From NCBI GenBank assembly GCA_900544595.1, contig UQVQ01000005.1, positions 1-64,000 of the forward strand: a stretch of DNA of 64,000 nucleotides, read 5' to 3'. Positions 23,370 to 32,417 of this stretch are shown piece after piece; position 1 is the first letter of the stretch, and each line of letters begins with the position of its first letter. The stretch comes from an uncultured Bacillota bacterium (GTDB taxonomy: Bacteria > Bacillota > Clostridia > Christensenellales > UBA1242). The notes under the pieces are model-generated. The model was given only the letters and a program-made list of their open reading frames with translations, did not search any database and was not told where the DNA came from. The position numbers and the translations under genes were made by a program.

Positions 23370-26021
23370 ATGGGACTTTTTAAAAACAAAAACTTGAAAA
23401 AACTTATGAAAATTGCCGACAAGGTTATTGCCTTGGAGGACGAATATAAAAATAAAACAAATGAGGAACTCCAAGCAAAAACACGCGAGCTTCAATCTCG
23501 CGCGCAAAATGGTGAAAACTTAAACGACTTGCTCCCAGAAGCATTTGCGAACGTTCGCGAGGCGGCGGCAAGAGTTTTAAATATGCGTCATTTCTATGTT
23601 CAAATTCTTGGCGGAATTGCTCTTCATCAAGGTCGTATTGCCGAGATGGCAACGGGGGAAGGAAAAACTCTTGTTTCAACTCTTCCTGCCTATCTTAATG
23701 CGCTAACAGGAAAGGGCGTTCATGTTGTTACTGTTAACGAATATTTGGCAGAGCGTGACGCGCAATGGATGGGAAAAATTCATAAATTCCTTGGCTTAAC
23801 TGTTGGAGTTGCGTTAAGCGGAATGGACGAAAAAGCAAAAAAAGCCGCATATGATTGCGACATAACATATTGCACAAATAATGAGGCAGGGTTCGACTAT
23901 CTTCGTGACAACATGGTTGTTAGAAAAGAAGACAAAGTTCAACGTGGACATAACTTTGCAATTGTCGACGAAGTTGATAGCATTTTGATTGATGAGGCGA
24001 GAACTCCTCTTATCATAAGTGGAAGGGGAATGAAATCAAGCGATTCTTATTACACCGCGCAACGTTTTGCAAAAAACCTTCGCGAAGGCGACGATTTTGA
24101 AATTGACATCAAAACAAAAGCAATTAACCTAACCGAGCAAGGTGTTTCAAAAGCAGAAAGATTTTTTAGCGTTTCCAACCTTTCCGATGTTGACAACATT
24201 GAATTAAACCACTATATCAACAATGCCCTTAAAGCAAACTTTATCATGGTTCGCGACGAAAATTATATCGTTAAGAACGGCGAAATTTTGATTGTTGATG
24301 AGTTCACCGGACGTATCATGAAAGGAAGGAGATATAGCGACGGGCTCCACCAAGCAATTGAAGCAAAAGAAGGCGTAACAATTAAAAATGAAAATAAAAC
24401 GCTTGCAACAATAACTTTCCAAAACTATTTCCGCCTTTATAAAAAACTTAGCGGTATGACGGGAACAGCAAAAACCGAAGAAGGCGAATTTGTTGGAATT
24501 TATAATCTCGATGTTATTCAAATTCCATCAAACAAACCAAATATGCGTTATGACGCGCCCGACATCATCTATACTGGTGTTCCAGGCAAGATTAAAGGAA
24601 TTTTGCAAGATGTTAAAGAGCGTCATGAACTTGGCCAACCAATTTTGATTGGAACAATAACAATTGATAAATCCGAAGAGATTTCAAAAGAGCTTAAACG
24701 CGCAGGGATTAAACACAACGTTTTAAACGCGAAAAACCACGAACAGGAAAGCGAAATTATTGCGCAAGCTGGACGCAAGGGCTCTGTTACAATCGCAACC
24801 AACATGGCGGGGCGTGGAACAGATATTTTGCTTGGCGGAAATCCAGAGTTTATGGCTCTTAAAAAACTTCGCGACGAAAATTTCACAGAAGAGCAAATAA
24901 GTTATGCAACATCGTTTATTGAAAGCGATAACGAAGATTTAAGAAAAGCACGCGAAGAATATTTGAAATTCTATAATGAGTTTAAAGCAATAACCGACAA
25001 GGAAAAAGAAGAAGTCATTTCCCTTGGCGGACTTCACATTATTGGAACGGAGCGCCATGAATCAAGACGTATCGATAACCAGCTTCGTGGGCGCGCTGGA
25101 CGTCAAGGAGACCCTGGTTCAAGCGTTTTCTATATTTCTCTTCAAGACGACCTTGCGAAACGATTTGGGGGAGACAAACTTGCAAGAATTGCGCAATTCT
25201 GCCGAATTGACGACGACACGCCTTTCCAATTTAAAATGCTTGCAAGACAAATTGAGCGTGCTCAAAAACGAATTGAAATGACGCACTACAGCGCAAGACG
25301 AACAGTTCTTCAATTCGACGATGTTTTAAATAAGCAACGCGAAATTATTTATGGCGAAAGAAACAAGGTTTTGGATGGGGTTAACATCCACGATGAAATT
25401 ATGGAAATGTTTCCATCAATTGTTTCTCAAATTGTTTCCGAAACAATTAGTGTTGATAAAGCTCCAGACGAATGGGATTTAACTGCTCTTAACGAGGCTC
25501 TTGAAAAGAAACTCTTTCCAAAAGATACAAATCTTGTTAACGAAAAGTTTGTTAAAAATTGCGACGGAGCCGATTTAATTCAAAAAATTTTGGAAGCTGT
25601 TGAAAAACGCTACCAAGAAAAAATGGATTTTTTCAAAGAACATGGAAAAGATTTTTCCGATTTCGAACGATACATTCTCTTAAGAGTTGTTGATTCCCTT
25701 TGGATGGATCATATCGACCAAATGAACCAACTTCGAAACGAAATTGGGCTTCAAGGATATGGACAGCACGACCCAATTATTGCATATAAACGAATTGGAT
25801 TTGAAATGTTTGAAAATATGGTTGACGAGATTCGCGAAAAAACTGCACTTTTCCTTTTGAATGTTACAATTGAAGAGCAGCCAGTTCCTCGCCAAGTTGC
25901 AAAACCAATTATGGTTGTTGAGCAAAAAACTGCAAAAGCCGCTCCAAAAGCAGGGCGAAATGCTCCTTGCCCTTGCGGAAGCGGGAAAAAATATAAAAAT
26001 TGCTGTGGGAAAAATGAATGA
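23370..26021 (+). CDS. secA: Preprotein translocase ATPase SecA
   Basis: SecA is the motor that pushes unfolded preproteins through SecYEG. At 883 residues it has the full set: the Walker A ATGEGKT at residues 94-100, the DEVDSILIDEARTPL Walker B region near 200-215, the preprotein cross-linking domain, the second helicase domain with ATNMAGRGTDI near 480 and GRAGRQGDPG, and the helical wing and scaffold. It ends in the zinc-binding SEC-C motif, CPCGSGKKYKNCC, which contacts phospholipid or SecB-like partners. The ribosome site GAGGGA is modest. Its stop overlaps the next gene by four bases. Given the number of giant exported proteins here, it is the probable export route. Confidence 0.97.
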   Translation: MGLFKNKNLKKLMKIADKVIALEDEYKNKTNEELQAKTRELQSRAQNGENLNDLLPEAFANVREAAARVLNMRHFYVQILGGIALHQGRIAEMATGEGKTLVSTLPAYLNALTGKGVHVVTVNEYLAERDAQWMGKIHKFLGLTVGVALSGMDEKAKKAAYDCDITYCTNNEAGFDYLRDNMVVRKEDKVQRGHNFAIVDEVDSILIDEARTPLIISGRGMKSSDSYYTAQRFAKNLREGDDFEIDIKTKAINLTEQGVSKAERFFSVSNLSDVDNIELNHYINNALKANFIMVRDENYIVKNGEILIVDEFTGRIMKGRRYSDGLHQAIEAKEGVTIKNENKTLATITFQNYFRLYKKLSGMTGTAKTEEGEFVGIYNLDVIQIPSNKPNMRYDAPDIIYTGVPGKIKGILQDVKERHELGQPILIGTITIDKSEEISKELKRAGIKHNVLNAKNHEQESEIIAQAGRKGSVTIATNMAGRGTDILLGGNPEFMALKKLRDENFTEEQISYATSFIESDNEDLRKAREEYLKFYNEFKAITDKEKEEVISLGGLHIIGTERHESRRIDNQLRGRAGRQGDPGSSVFYISLQDDLAKRFGGDKLARIAQFCRIDDDTPFQFKMLARQIERAQKRIEMTHYSARRTVLQFDDVLNKQREIIYGERNKVLDGVNIHDEIMEMFPSIVSQIVSETISVDKAPDEWDLTALNEALEKKLFPKDTNLVNEKFVKNCDGADLIQKILEAVEKRYQEKMDFFKEHGKDFSDFERYILLRVVDSLWMDHIDQMNQLRNEIGLQGYGQHDPIIAYKRIGFEMFENMVDEIREKTALFLLNVTIEEQPVPRQVAKPIMVVEQKTAKAAPKAGRNAPCPCGSGKKYKNCCGKNE

Positions 26022-26644
26022 TTGAAATCAATGTTTTAACGGGAACGATGCTTGAAACAAACAACTATGTTTTAATAGATGGGAACAAAGCTGTTTTGAT
26101 TGAAGCAAGCATAACTCCAGGTTCGCTTGGCGAAATTTTGCAAGGGAAAAAACTTGCCGCAATTCTTTTAACGCACGGACATTGGGACCACTATTGGGAA
26201 ATTGAAAATCTTGCAAAAGAATTTCCTTGCCCAATTTACATGACGAAGGAAGCTTTTGAAAAAATCAATAAAAAAGAAAAAGCCTTTGCGGCAGACAGAA
26301 ACCCAAAAATTGATTTAACTCCATTCAATGTTAAATTTATAAAAAACGACGACGAACTTAAATTTGGAAACGAATTGAATTTCAAGGTTATCAAAACTCC
26401 GGGGCACACCAATTGCAGTGTTTGCTATATTTTAGAATCAAAAAAGAACAGCATTGTTTTCACGGGGGATTTAATTTTCAAAGATGGCGTTGGACGAAGC
26501 GATTTGCCAACAGGAAACTTCGAGGAACTTAAATCAAGCATAAAGAAAATTCTTCCGCTTGGCGATGAAACTCTCTTGCTTTCGGGGCATGGAAGCCCAA
26601 CAATGCTTGGCGAGGAAAGAGAAAAACTCCAAACACTTTTATAG
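26018..26644 (+). CDS. Metallo-beta-lactamase-fold hydrolase (glyoxalase II-like)
   Basis: This 208-residue cytoplasmic enzyme belongs to the MBL superfamily. The metal motif H53-x-H55-x-D57-H58 is in THGHWDHYWE; later ligands are in GHTNCSVCYIL, FTGDLIFKDGVGRSDLPTG and LLSGHGS. The pattern GRSDLP and the short length match the YqgX/GloB-like group of putative hydroxyacylglutathione-type hydrolases, but substrate cannot be read from the sequence. It starts within the last codons of secA (ATGA overlap) and so is co-translated with it. It ends in its own terminator. Confidence 0.87.
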   Translation: MIEINVLTGTMLETNNYVLIDGNKAVLIEASITPGSLGEILQGKKLAAILLTHGHWDHYWEIENLAKEFPCPIYMTKEAFEKINKKEKAFAADRNPKIDLTPFNVKFIKNDDELKFGNELNFKVIKTPGHTNCSVCYILESKKNSIVFTGDLIFKDGVGRSDLPTGNFEELKSSIKKILPLGDETLLLSGHGSPTMLGEEREKLQTLL

Positions 26645-26658
26645 AATAAAACTAAAGC

Positions 26659-26692
26659 GAAAACACGCAATAAACAAGTTGCGTGTTTTTTT
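26659..26692 (+). terminator. Terminator after secA operon
   Basis: A perfect ten-pair stem AAACACGCAA / TTGCGTGTTT with an 8-base loop is followed by a T-run. Confidence 0.88.
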
Positions 26693-26723
26693 CATAGTAT
26701 ATAAAAAACGACTGGAGAAAATT

Positions 26724-28487
26724 ATGTGTGGTATTTATGGCTACATAGGAAAAAATGCCGTCCAAAAATCAATTTGCGGGCTTGAAAGACTTGAATATCG
26801 CGGCTACGATTCGGCGGGAATTGCTTACATAAGAGAAAATGGAAAAATTAAGGTTGTTAAAAATGTTGGAAGAGTTTCGGGGCTTAAGAACAAACTTAAT
26901 CAAGGAATTGAATCCAATCTTGCAATTGCCCACACGCGCTGGGCAACACACGGAAAACCTTCAATTTTAAATTGCCATCCAGTTTCAAGCGAAAATTTTT
27001 CGCTTGTCCATAACGGGATAATTGAAAATTTTAAAGAAATTCAAAATGAATATAATTTCAAATTAAAAACGGAAACCGATAGTGAAATAATTGCGAATTT
27101 AATTGAAAAAAATTTTAATAAAAATATTAAAAATTATGAAAAAATAAATGAAAATATATTAAATGCAATAAAAATTGCAGCGCAAAAGTTAAAAGGTTCT
27201 TGGGCTGTTGAGCTAATTTGCAAAAAAATGCCAAATAAAATATATATTTTTAAAAAGTTGATGCCAATTGTTGTTGGAACAAATAAGGCTGAAAGCGCCG
27301 TGGCAAGCGATGTTAACGCGTTTGAATTTGACGAGAAAACAAAGTGGGAATACTACACTTTGCAAGACGGAAATATTTGCGAATTAAGCGGCGATAAACT
27401 AATTATTTATAACGAAAATTTGGAAAAAATTACTCTTGAAAAAACAAAAAAAGAAAAATTTAATTGTAAAAATTTAACAAAATTTAAATATAAAATGTTA
27501 AAAGAAATTAACGAAATTCCTTTTTCATTAAAAAACACAAAAAAATCAATAAATAAATTAAAAAATTCAAATTTTATCAATATTTTTAAAAATTTTTCAA
27601 GTGTGACAATTGTTGGGTGTGGAACGGCTTATCATGCAGGGCTTTATGGAAAATTTATTTTTGAGAAACTAACAAAAAAATTTGTTAATGTTGAACTTGC
27701 AAGCGAATTTCGATATAAAACACAACTCAAACAAAAAAACAGTCTTGTTCTTGCAATAAGCCAAAGCGGCGAAACTGCCGACACAATTGCCGCTCTTAAA
27801 CTTGCAAAGGAAAACGGAGCAGTAACGGCTGTTATAACAAATGTTCAAGGCTCAACAATAACCAATTTTTCCAACTATGTTTTTCTAACTAATGCGGGTC
27901 CGGAAATTGCAGTTGCAGCAACAAAAAGTTATGTTTCACAGGTTTATGCTCTTTATCTTCTCGCTTGCACAATTTCGGGAGAAAAAGCGGCAACAAATTT
28001 AAGCGCAAAAGTTAAAACAATCATTGATGGGTTTGACGAGAAAATTCTCGAAAAATATTTTAATTGTCAAAAATTTTTCTTCATTGGAAGATTGTGCGAT
28101 TCAACAACCGCGCTTGAAGGAGCGCTTAAGCTTAAAGAAATTGCATATGCCCACAGTGAAGGATATGCCGCTGGTGAACTTAAACACGGAACACTTTCGC
28201 TTGTTGACGAAACTTCACTAATAGTTGCCATTATAACGCAGTCGAAAATTAAGGAGAAAACTCTTAATGCGGCGCATGAGGTTCAAGCAAGGGGAGGGAA
28301 AGTTCTTTTCGTAACACAGTTTGAAGATATTGCAGGCGAAAAAATTTTGCTTCCGAAAACAATTGAAGACGCAATGCCAATTCTTTCTGTTATCCCCCTT
28401 CAACTTCTTGCCTATTATTTCTCGCTTTCAAAAGGTCTTAACCCAGATATGCCGCGAAATCTTGCAAAAAGTGTTACGGTTGAATAG
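26724..28487 (+). CDS. glmS: Glutamine--fructose-6-phosphate aminotransferase
   Basis: GlmS makes glucosamine-6-phosphate from fructose-6-phosphate and glutamine, the first step to UDP-GlcNAc for peptidoglycan. The 587-residue protein starts MCGIYGYIG, placing the catalytic Cys2 after Met removal, and has RLEYRGYDSAGIA and ARWATHGKPS-type segments of the glutaminase domain. Two SIS sugar isomerase domains follow, with CGTAYHAGLYGKF and SQSGETADTIAALK, and the tail DMPRNLAKSVTVE. The frame is open 165 bases further upstream, but GGAG at 26714-26717 and the essential Cys2 fix the start. Only about 30 bases separate the previous terminator from the start, so there is no room for a glmS ribozyme. 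The middle section is richer in AAT/AAA codons than its neighbours. Confidence 0.97.
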   Translation: MCGIYGYIGKNAVQKSICGLERLEYRGYDSAGIAYIRENGKIKVVKNVGRVSGLKNKLNQGIESNLAIAHTRWATHGKPSILNCHPVSSENFSLVHNGIIENFKEIQNEYNFKLKTETDSEIIANLIEKNFNKNIKNYEKINENILNAIKIAAQKLKGSWAVELICKKMPNKIYIFKKLMPIVVGTNKAESAVASDVNAFEFDEKTKWEYYTLQDGNICELSGDKLIIYNENLEKITLEKTKKEKFNCKNLTKFKYKMLKEINEIPFSLKNTKKSINKLKNSNFINIFKNFSSVTIVGCGTAYHAGLYGKFIFEKLTKKFVNVELASEFRYKTQLKQKNSLVLAISQSGETADTIAALKLAKENGAVTAVITNVQGSTITNFSNYVFLTNAGPEIAVAATKSYVSQVYALYLLACTISGEKAATNLSAKVKTIIDGFDEKILEKYFNCQKFFFIGRLCDSTTALEGALKLKEIAYAHSEGYAAGELKHGTLSLVDETSLIVAIITQSKIKEKTLNAAHEVQARGGKVLFVTQFEDIAGEKILLPKTIEDAMPILSVIPLQLLAYYFSLSKGLNPDMPRNLAKSVTVE

Positions 28488-28505
28488 GAAAATATAAATA
28501 GTATA

Positions 28506-28534
28506 AAGCCAATTGAATAGAAAATTGGCTTTTT
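28506..28534 (+). terminator. Terminator after glmS
   Basis: A perfect nine-pair stem AAGCCAATT / AATTGGCTT with an 8-base loop is followed by TTTTC. It ends about 15 bases before the next start codon. Confidence 0.83.
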
Positions 28535-28543
28535 CTTATACTA
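28515..28543 (+). promoter_or_regulatory. Possible sigma-G-type promoter of the gerA operon
   Basis: GAATA at 28515-28519 and TATACTA at 28537-28543 are 17 bases apart. The B. subtilis sigma-G consensus is close to GHATR and CATAMTA, so this fits with one mismatch in the -10. The -35 lies in the loop of the glmS terminator. The expected start site falls at or next to the ATG at 28549. The match was made by eye. Confidence 0.4.
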
Positions 28544-28548
28544 ATTTT

Positions 28549-30006
28549 ATGATGTTTCCCGAGGTTGAAAAACTTAAAAAGAAATTTAGCGAAAGCAGCG
28601 ATATTGTTGTTCGCGAAGTTTCATGCGGACAAAGACAAATCAATTTGATTTTCCTCAAAAGCATGATTGACGACAGTCTTTTCATAAGCGGAATTCTTGG
28701 CCCAATCATGGATTATGGAAGCGACCAAAGTTCAATTTCAAGCGGAAAAGAATTTACCCTTAAAACCCTTCAAGACGAGGCTCTTAAAATAACCGAAATT
28801 GAAGAAGTTGAAAAGAAAGAAGCGGCAAAAGAACTTGCGGCAAACAAGGTTTTGCTTTTCCTTGATAAAGAAGAAAAAATTCTTTCAATCGACATAACGA
28901 AATATCCCGTTCGAGTTCCTTCCGAACCTCCAACTTCTTCGGTTTTGAAAGGGCCAAGAGAAGGTTTTGTTGAAGATATTAAAAGTAACATTGCGCTTCT
29001 TCGAAGAAGATTTTCGGGCGAAAAACTTGCAATAAATGAAATGGAAATTGGAAGATGTTCCCAAACAAAGGTTGCAATTGCCTATGTTAAAGGCGTTGCA
29101 AGCCGAAAAATTGTTAATAAAATTAAAAAAAGATTAAAGGAAGTTGACATCGACGGAATAATCGACTCTTCCTATCTTGTTTCTTTCTTGCAAGAAAGAA
29201 AACGCTCAATGTTCAAGCAAGTTGGAAGTTGCGAAAAGCCAGACATTGTTGCGTCAAAACTGTTGGAAGGAAGAGTTGCAATAATTGTTGACAACTCGCC
29301 AATTGTTTTAACCCTGCCTTTCATTTTTCTTGAAGACTTGCAAAACAGCAACGACTACTATTCGCTAAGCAACTATGCAACCTACGTTCGCGTTGTTCGA
29401 CTTCTTGGGCTGTTTTTTGCGGTCTTAATTCCGGGAACTTATGTTTCCGTTCGGCTCTACCACTATAACATTGTTCCTGTTAACTTTCTTTTCACAATTG
29501 CAAACGCAACAACAGCAATTCCATTAACGCCGTTTTTGGAAATTGTTTTCATACTTGTTTTGTTTGAAATTCTTTACGAGGTAAGTTTGCGCTTGCCAAG
29601 ATATCTTGGGCTTGCAACAAGCATTGTTGGGGCTTTAATTTTGGGGGACACCGGGGTTAAAGCGGGGTTAATTTCGCCGCCTGGGGTTATGGTTATTGCA
29701 ATAAGTATAATTGCAGTCTACACCATTCCCGACCAAGTTGACCAAATTGTTCTTTTGCGCTCAACGTTCATTGTCCTTGGCGGCTGTCTTGGAATTTTTG
29801 GAGTTATTGCGGGCGTTGTTTTTGTTGTTGCATACTTGGCAAGCATTGAAAACTATGGCGCGGCATATCTTTCGCCATATGCGCCTCGAATTCGAAATGA
29901 CCTTCAAGACGGGGTTTTTAAACAAAACATTGTTAAAATGAAAAATCGCCCCGAAAGTTTCCATAATAAAAATGTTGTGAGGTTAAAGTATGACAAAAAC
30001 AATTAG
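28549..30006 (+). CDS. gerAA: Spore germination protein GerA family, A subunit
   Basis: This 485-residue A subunit of a nutrient germinant receptor would sit in the inner spore membrane. The soluble N-terminal half has SGILGPIMDY, IGRCSQTKVAIAYVKGVA and the LLEGRVAIIVDNSPIVLTLPFIF stretch typical of GerA. Several membrane helices follow from about residue 295, with RLPRYLGLATSIVGALILGDTGVKAG and SPPGVMVIAISIIA. There is no Shine-Dalgarno: the bases before the paired ATG-ATG are terminator T-run and AT-rich sequence. An in-frame TTG at 28513 lies in the terminator stem and is rejected. It overlaps gerAB by 17 bases, and the three-gene order is the standard tricistronic receptor. Confidence 0.93.
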   Translation: MMFPEVEKLKKKFSESSDIVVREVSCGQRQINLIFLKSMIDDSLFISGILGPIMDYGSDQSSISSGKEFTLKTLQDEALKITEIEEVEKKEAAKELAANKVLLFLDKEEKILSIDITKYPVRVPSEPPTSSVLKGPREGFVEDIKSNIALLRRRFSGEKLAINEMEIGRCSQTKVAIAYVKGVASRKIVNKIKKRLKEVDIDGIIDSSYLVSFLQERKRSMFKQVGSCEKPDIVASKLLEGRVAIIVDNSPIVLTLPFIFLEDLQNSNDYYSLSNYATYVRVVRLLGLFFAVLIPGTYVSVRLYHYNIVPVNFLFTIANATTAIPLTPFLEIVFILVLFEILYEVSLRLPRYLGLATSIVGALILGDTGVKAGLISPPGVMVIAISIIAVYTIPDQVDQIVLLRSTFIVLGGCLGIFGVIAGVVFVVAYLASIENYGAAYLSPYAPRIRNDLQDGVFKQNIVKMKNRPESFHNKNVVRLKYDKNN

Positions 30007-31153
30007 TGCGCGCCAACTTTCTCTTCTTGGCTTTGTTTCAACTTTTGCATTAAAACTTACAATTCTTCCCTCTCTTTTATATGGAGAAATAGGGGTGGAT
30101 GCTCTTTTGCTTGTTTGTTTTTCGCTTGCCTTTGATTTTATTGAATTTTTCGTTATTTATTATCTCTTAAAACGGAATGAAAACATTTCGTTTGCAACTT
30201 TCTTGGAAAAAACATTTGGAAAAGTTTTTGGGAAAGTGATTTTGCTTTGCTTTTTTGCCTATTTCTTTTTTAAATTCTTAATTTTAGCAATTGCTGGGTT
30301 CGATTACGCGCGTTTTGCAATTTTTAAAAACGCTCCGTTATATCTTTTCTTGTTCATAATTCTTGCAATAAGCAGCAGTTTGGTTCTTTTTAAAAGTAAA
30401 GCAATTGGGCGAACAGCGGAGTTTTTCTATCCCATAATTGCTTTTTTCTTTATTCTCTTTTTCTTTGTCGCAATTTTAACCGCGTCGCTTCAAGACCTTC
30501 GCCCCCTTTTAACATCTGGAGCGGGGGCATTTTTCTCAACATATTTTAAGTTTTTAGTCGTTGGCGGAAACTATATTTTTATGTTGTTTTTTATGGGGAA
30601 AATTAAGTTTGGCGAAAAACCGCTTAAAACTCTCGTTCCCCATCTTCTTTTTGGAGTTGGAGTTGTCATTATTTTCTTTTGCCTATATTATTCAATTTTC
30701 CGTTTCACCGCCGTTGCCCATCCAAACGCAATTTCCGAACTTATCCAGTTTGTTCCGCTTCCAAGCATCTTGGGAGATTTCAATTGGTTTGCGGTTTCCC
30801 TAATGCTTTTGCTTTTTTGCCTTCAAGGCGGAGTATATATGTTTTGCGGATGTTATTCTTTAACAAAAATTATGAACTTTCGAAAACAAGAAAAAGATTG
30901 GCTCGTTGAACTTTCGGTTTTTCTTTTTAACGCGCTTGTTGTTGGAATTGTTTATGGTTTTTTCACGAGTTTCCAAAAACTTAAGCTTGTTGTTGTCGAC
31001 AGTTTGTATGTTCCAATTCTAAGCGCTGTTATAATGGCAATGCCAATTCTCTTTTTCATAATTGAACTTGCAAAAAAGGAAGAAAAAACTCCAAAAAAAC
31101 TTAAACTTGGGAAATACGTTTTAAAGGAGGCAAACTATGAAAAAGATTTTTAA
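29990..31153 (+). CDS. gerAB: Spore germination protein GerA family, B subunit
   Basis: This 387-residue polytopic protein of the amino acid/polyamine transporter-like GerAB (endospore) family is thought to form the germinant-binding and channel part of the receptor. About ten hydrophobic segments can be counted, starting with ISARQLSLLGFVSTFALKLTILPSLL and including FAYFFFKFLILAIAGFDYARF and WFAVSLMLLLFCLQGGVYMFCGCYSLTKI. It begins within gerAA (17-base overlap, weak GAGG site) and ends within gerAC (17-base overlap), so all three are tightly coupled. Confidence 0.93.
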   Translation: MTKTISARQLSLLGFVSTFALKLTILPSLLYGEIGVDALLLVCFSLAFDFIEFFVIYYLLKRNENISFATFLEKTFGKVFGKVILLCFFAYFFFKFLILAIAGFDYARFAIFKNAPLYLFLFIILAISSSLVLFKSKAIGRTAEFFYPIIAFFFILFFFVAILTASLQDLRPLLTSGAGAFFSTYFKFLVVGGNYIFMLFFMGKIKFGEKPLKTLVPHLLFGVGVVIIFFCLYYSIFRFTAVAHPNAISELIQFVPLPSILGDFNWFAVSLMLLLFCLQGGVYMFCGCYSLTKIMNFRKQEKDWLVELSVFLFNALVVGIVYGFFTSFQKLKLVVVDSLYVPILSAVIMAMPILFFIIELAKKEEKTPKKLKLGKYVLKEANYEKDF

Positions 31154-32363
31154 TTTTGTTAAAATGCACGCAATTTTCATTCTTTTTTGCGTAATTTGCG
31201 TTGTTTTTCTTCCAAACGCAGTTGTTGCCCAGCCGCAATCGCGAACAAAGCTTGTTGTTCGCGCATTTGGCGTGGATAAAACCGACAGCGGCTATGAGGT
31301 TTCGGCAATTGTTTTCATTCCAAAAGCAACCCAAACTTTCAGCGAAAACTATCAAGTTGTTTCCGGAAAAGGGAATTCATTCTATGAAGCATTTTCAAAC
31401 ATTGGAATTGAAACCGGGCGCGAGGTTGCTCTTTCCCACACAAGCGTTATCTATGTTAACGACAAGATTTGCCAGGAAGGACTTGTTGAAAGCCTCGACT
31501 ACTTAATTCGCGACTACAGCCTTAACAACAGTTCAAACCTTGTTTATGTTGAAAAAAGCGCAAAAGAAATTGTTGAAGCATCAAAAAGCGTAATTCAAAA
31601 CAGCGGCGTTAAAATTGGCGACGTTGCAAAATTCGACGAAGATAAAGTTGTTTTGCTTCAATCAAACATTGAAAGCCTTTTCTCAAGTGCATATTCAAAA
31701 AGCGGGTGTGCAATGATTAACATTATGGAACTTAGCGACGAAATGGGGCTTGAATCGTCGGGCTCGCCTGAAGAAAGCGGGGAAGTGCAATCTGGCGGTG
31801 GAAATGAAAGCAAAAGCAAAAAAATTCTTAACGAAGGGAAAAGCCTTGTTTTAAAGAACGGAAAGAAAGCCCTTGTCCTCGATAAAGAAGAAACTTCCGC
31901 CCTCCGCTTTGGGAAAAAACTTTCCCAAATTGGCTATTTGGAATTAAACAATTTCTCAAACGAAAATTTTAAAGATGCGCATCTTGCTTTCATAATCGAA
32001 AAAAACATCGTTAAATATACGCCAACTTTCAAGAATGGAAAACCAGTTTTGGAAATTAAAATAATGCCAAAACTTCGCCTTGCCGAAGTTAATCAAAAAA
32101 CTCACGACGAAAAAATCTTCCTTGGCGACCCAAACATCGCAAGCGAAAGTCTTGTTTCGGCAGTTAACGAAAAAGTTAAAACGAATTTCAGTTCCGTCCT
32201 AACAAAACTTAAAAACAAAAACCTCGATGTTCTTTCAGCCTACGAAAAATTTAACGCCTCTTCCCACGCCGAGTTCCAAAAATTCCTTTCTTCCCTCGAA
32301 AACCCCAACGCCTACTATCAAAACATCGAATTCGAAATCAATGTTTCCGCCTTGGTTGTTTAA
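31137..32363 (+). CDS. gerAC: Spore germination protein GerA family, C subunit, atypical export signal
   Basis: This 408-residue C subunit is normally a lipoprotein on the outer face of the inner spore membrane. The family features VVRAFGVDKTDSGYEVSAIVF, ALSHTSVIYVNDKI and DYLIRDYSLNNSSNLVYVE lie in order through the first 150 residues, and a conserved C-terminal beta domain follows. The N-terminal hydrophobic segment (about 10-32) ends VVAQPQ; the Cys residues within it are not in a lipobox, so lipid attachment is doubtful. A Ser/Gly/Glu-rich insert lies near residues 205-225. The start has AAAGGAGG. A terminator follows. Confidence 0.9.
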   Translation: MKKIFNFVKMHAIFILFCVICVVFLPNAVVAQPQSRTKLVVRAFGVDKTDSGYEVSAIVFIPKATQTFSENYQVVSGKGNSFYEAFSNIGIETGREVALSHTSVIYVNDKICQEGLVESLDYLIRDYSLNNSSNLVYVEKSAKEIVEASKSVIQNSGVKIGDVAKFDEDKVVLLQSNIESLFSSAYSKSGCAMINIMELSDEMGLESSGSPEESGEVQSGGGNESKSKKILNEGKSLVLKNGKKALVLDKEETSALRFGKKLSQIGYLELNNFSNENFKDAHLAFIIEKNIVKYTPTFKNGKPVLEIKIMPKLRLAEVNQKTHDEKIFLGDPNIASESLVSAVNEKVKTNFSSVLTKLKNKNLDVLSAYEKFNASSHAEFQKFLSSLENPNAYYQNIEFEINVSALVV

Positions 32364-32383
32364 CAGCAATTAGCATTATAACA

Positions 32384-32417
32384 AAAACCCTCCGCAAAAT
32401 CGCGAAGGGGGGTTTTT
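32384..32417. terminator. Terminator between convergent gerAC and exported protein genes
   Basis: AAAACCCTCCGC and GCGAAGGGGGGTTTT form a stem with small irregularities, flanked by A and T runs, so it can work on both strands. It reaches the stop codon of the minus-strand gene. Confidence 0.7.

Noticed and set aside
26559..26723. N-terminal extension of glmS
   Set aside because: It overlaps the previous gene and terminator and would block the essential Cys2 of GlmS.
26644..26724. glmS ribozyme/riboswitch
   Set aside because: Only about 30 bases lie between terminator and start; there is no space for the ribozyme fold.
28513..28548. TTG start for gerAA
   Set aside because: The codon is inside the glmS terminator stem and has no ribosome site.
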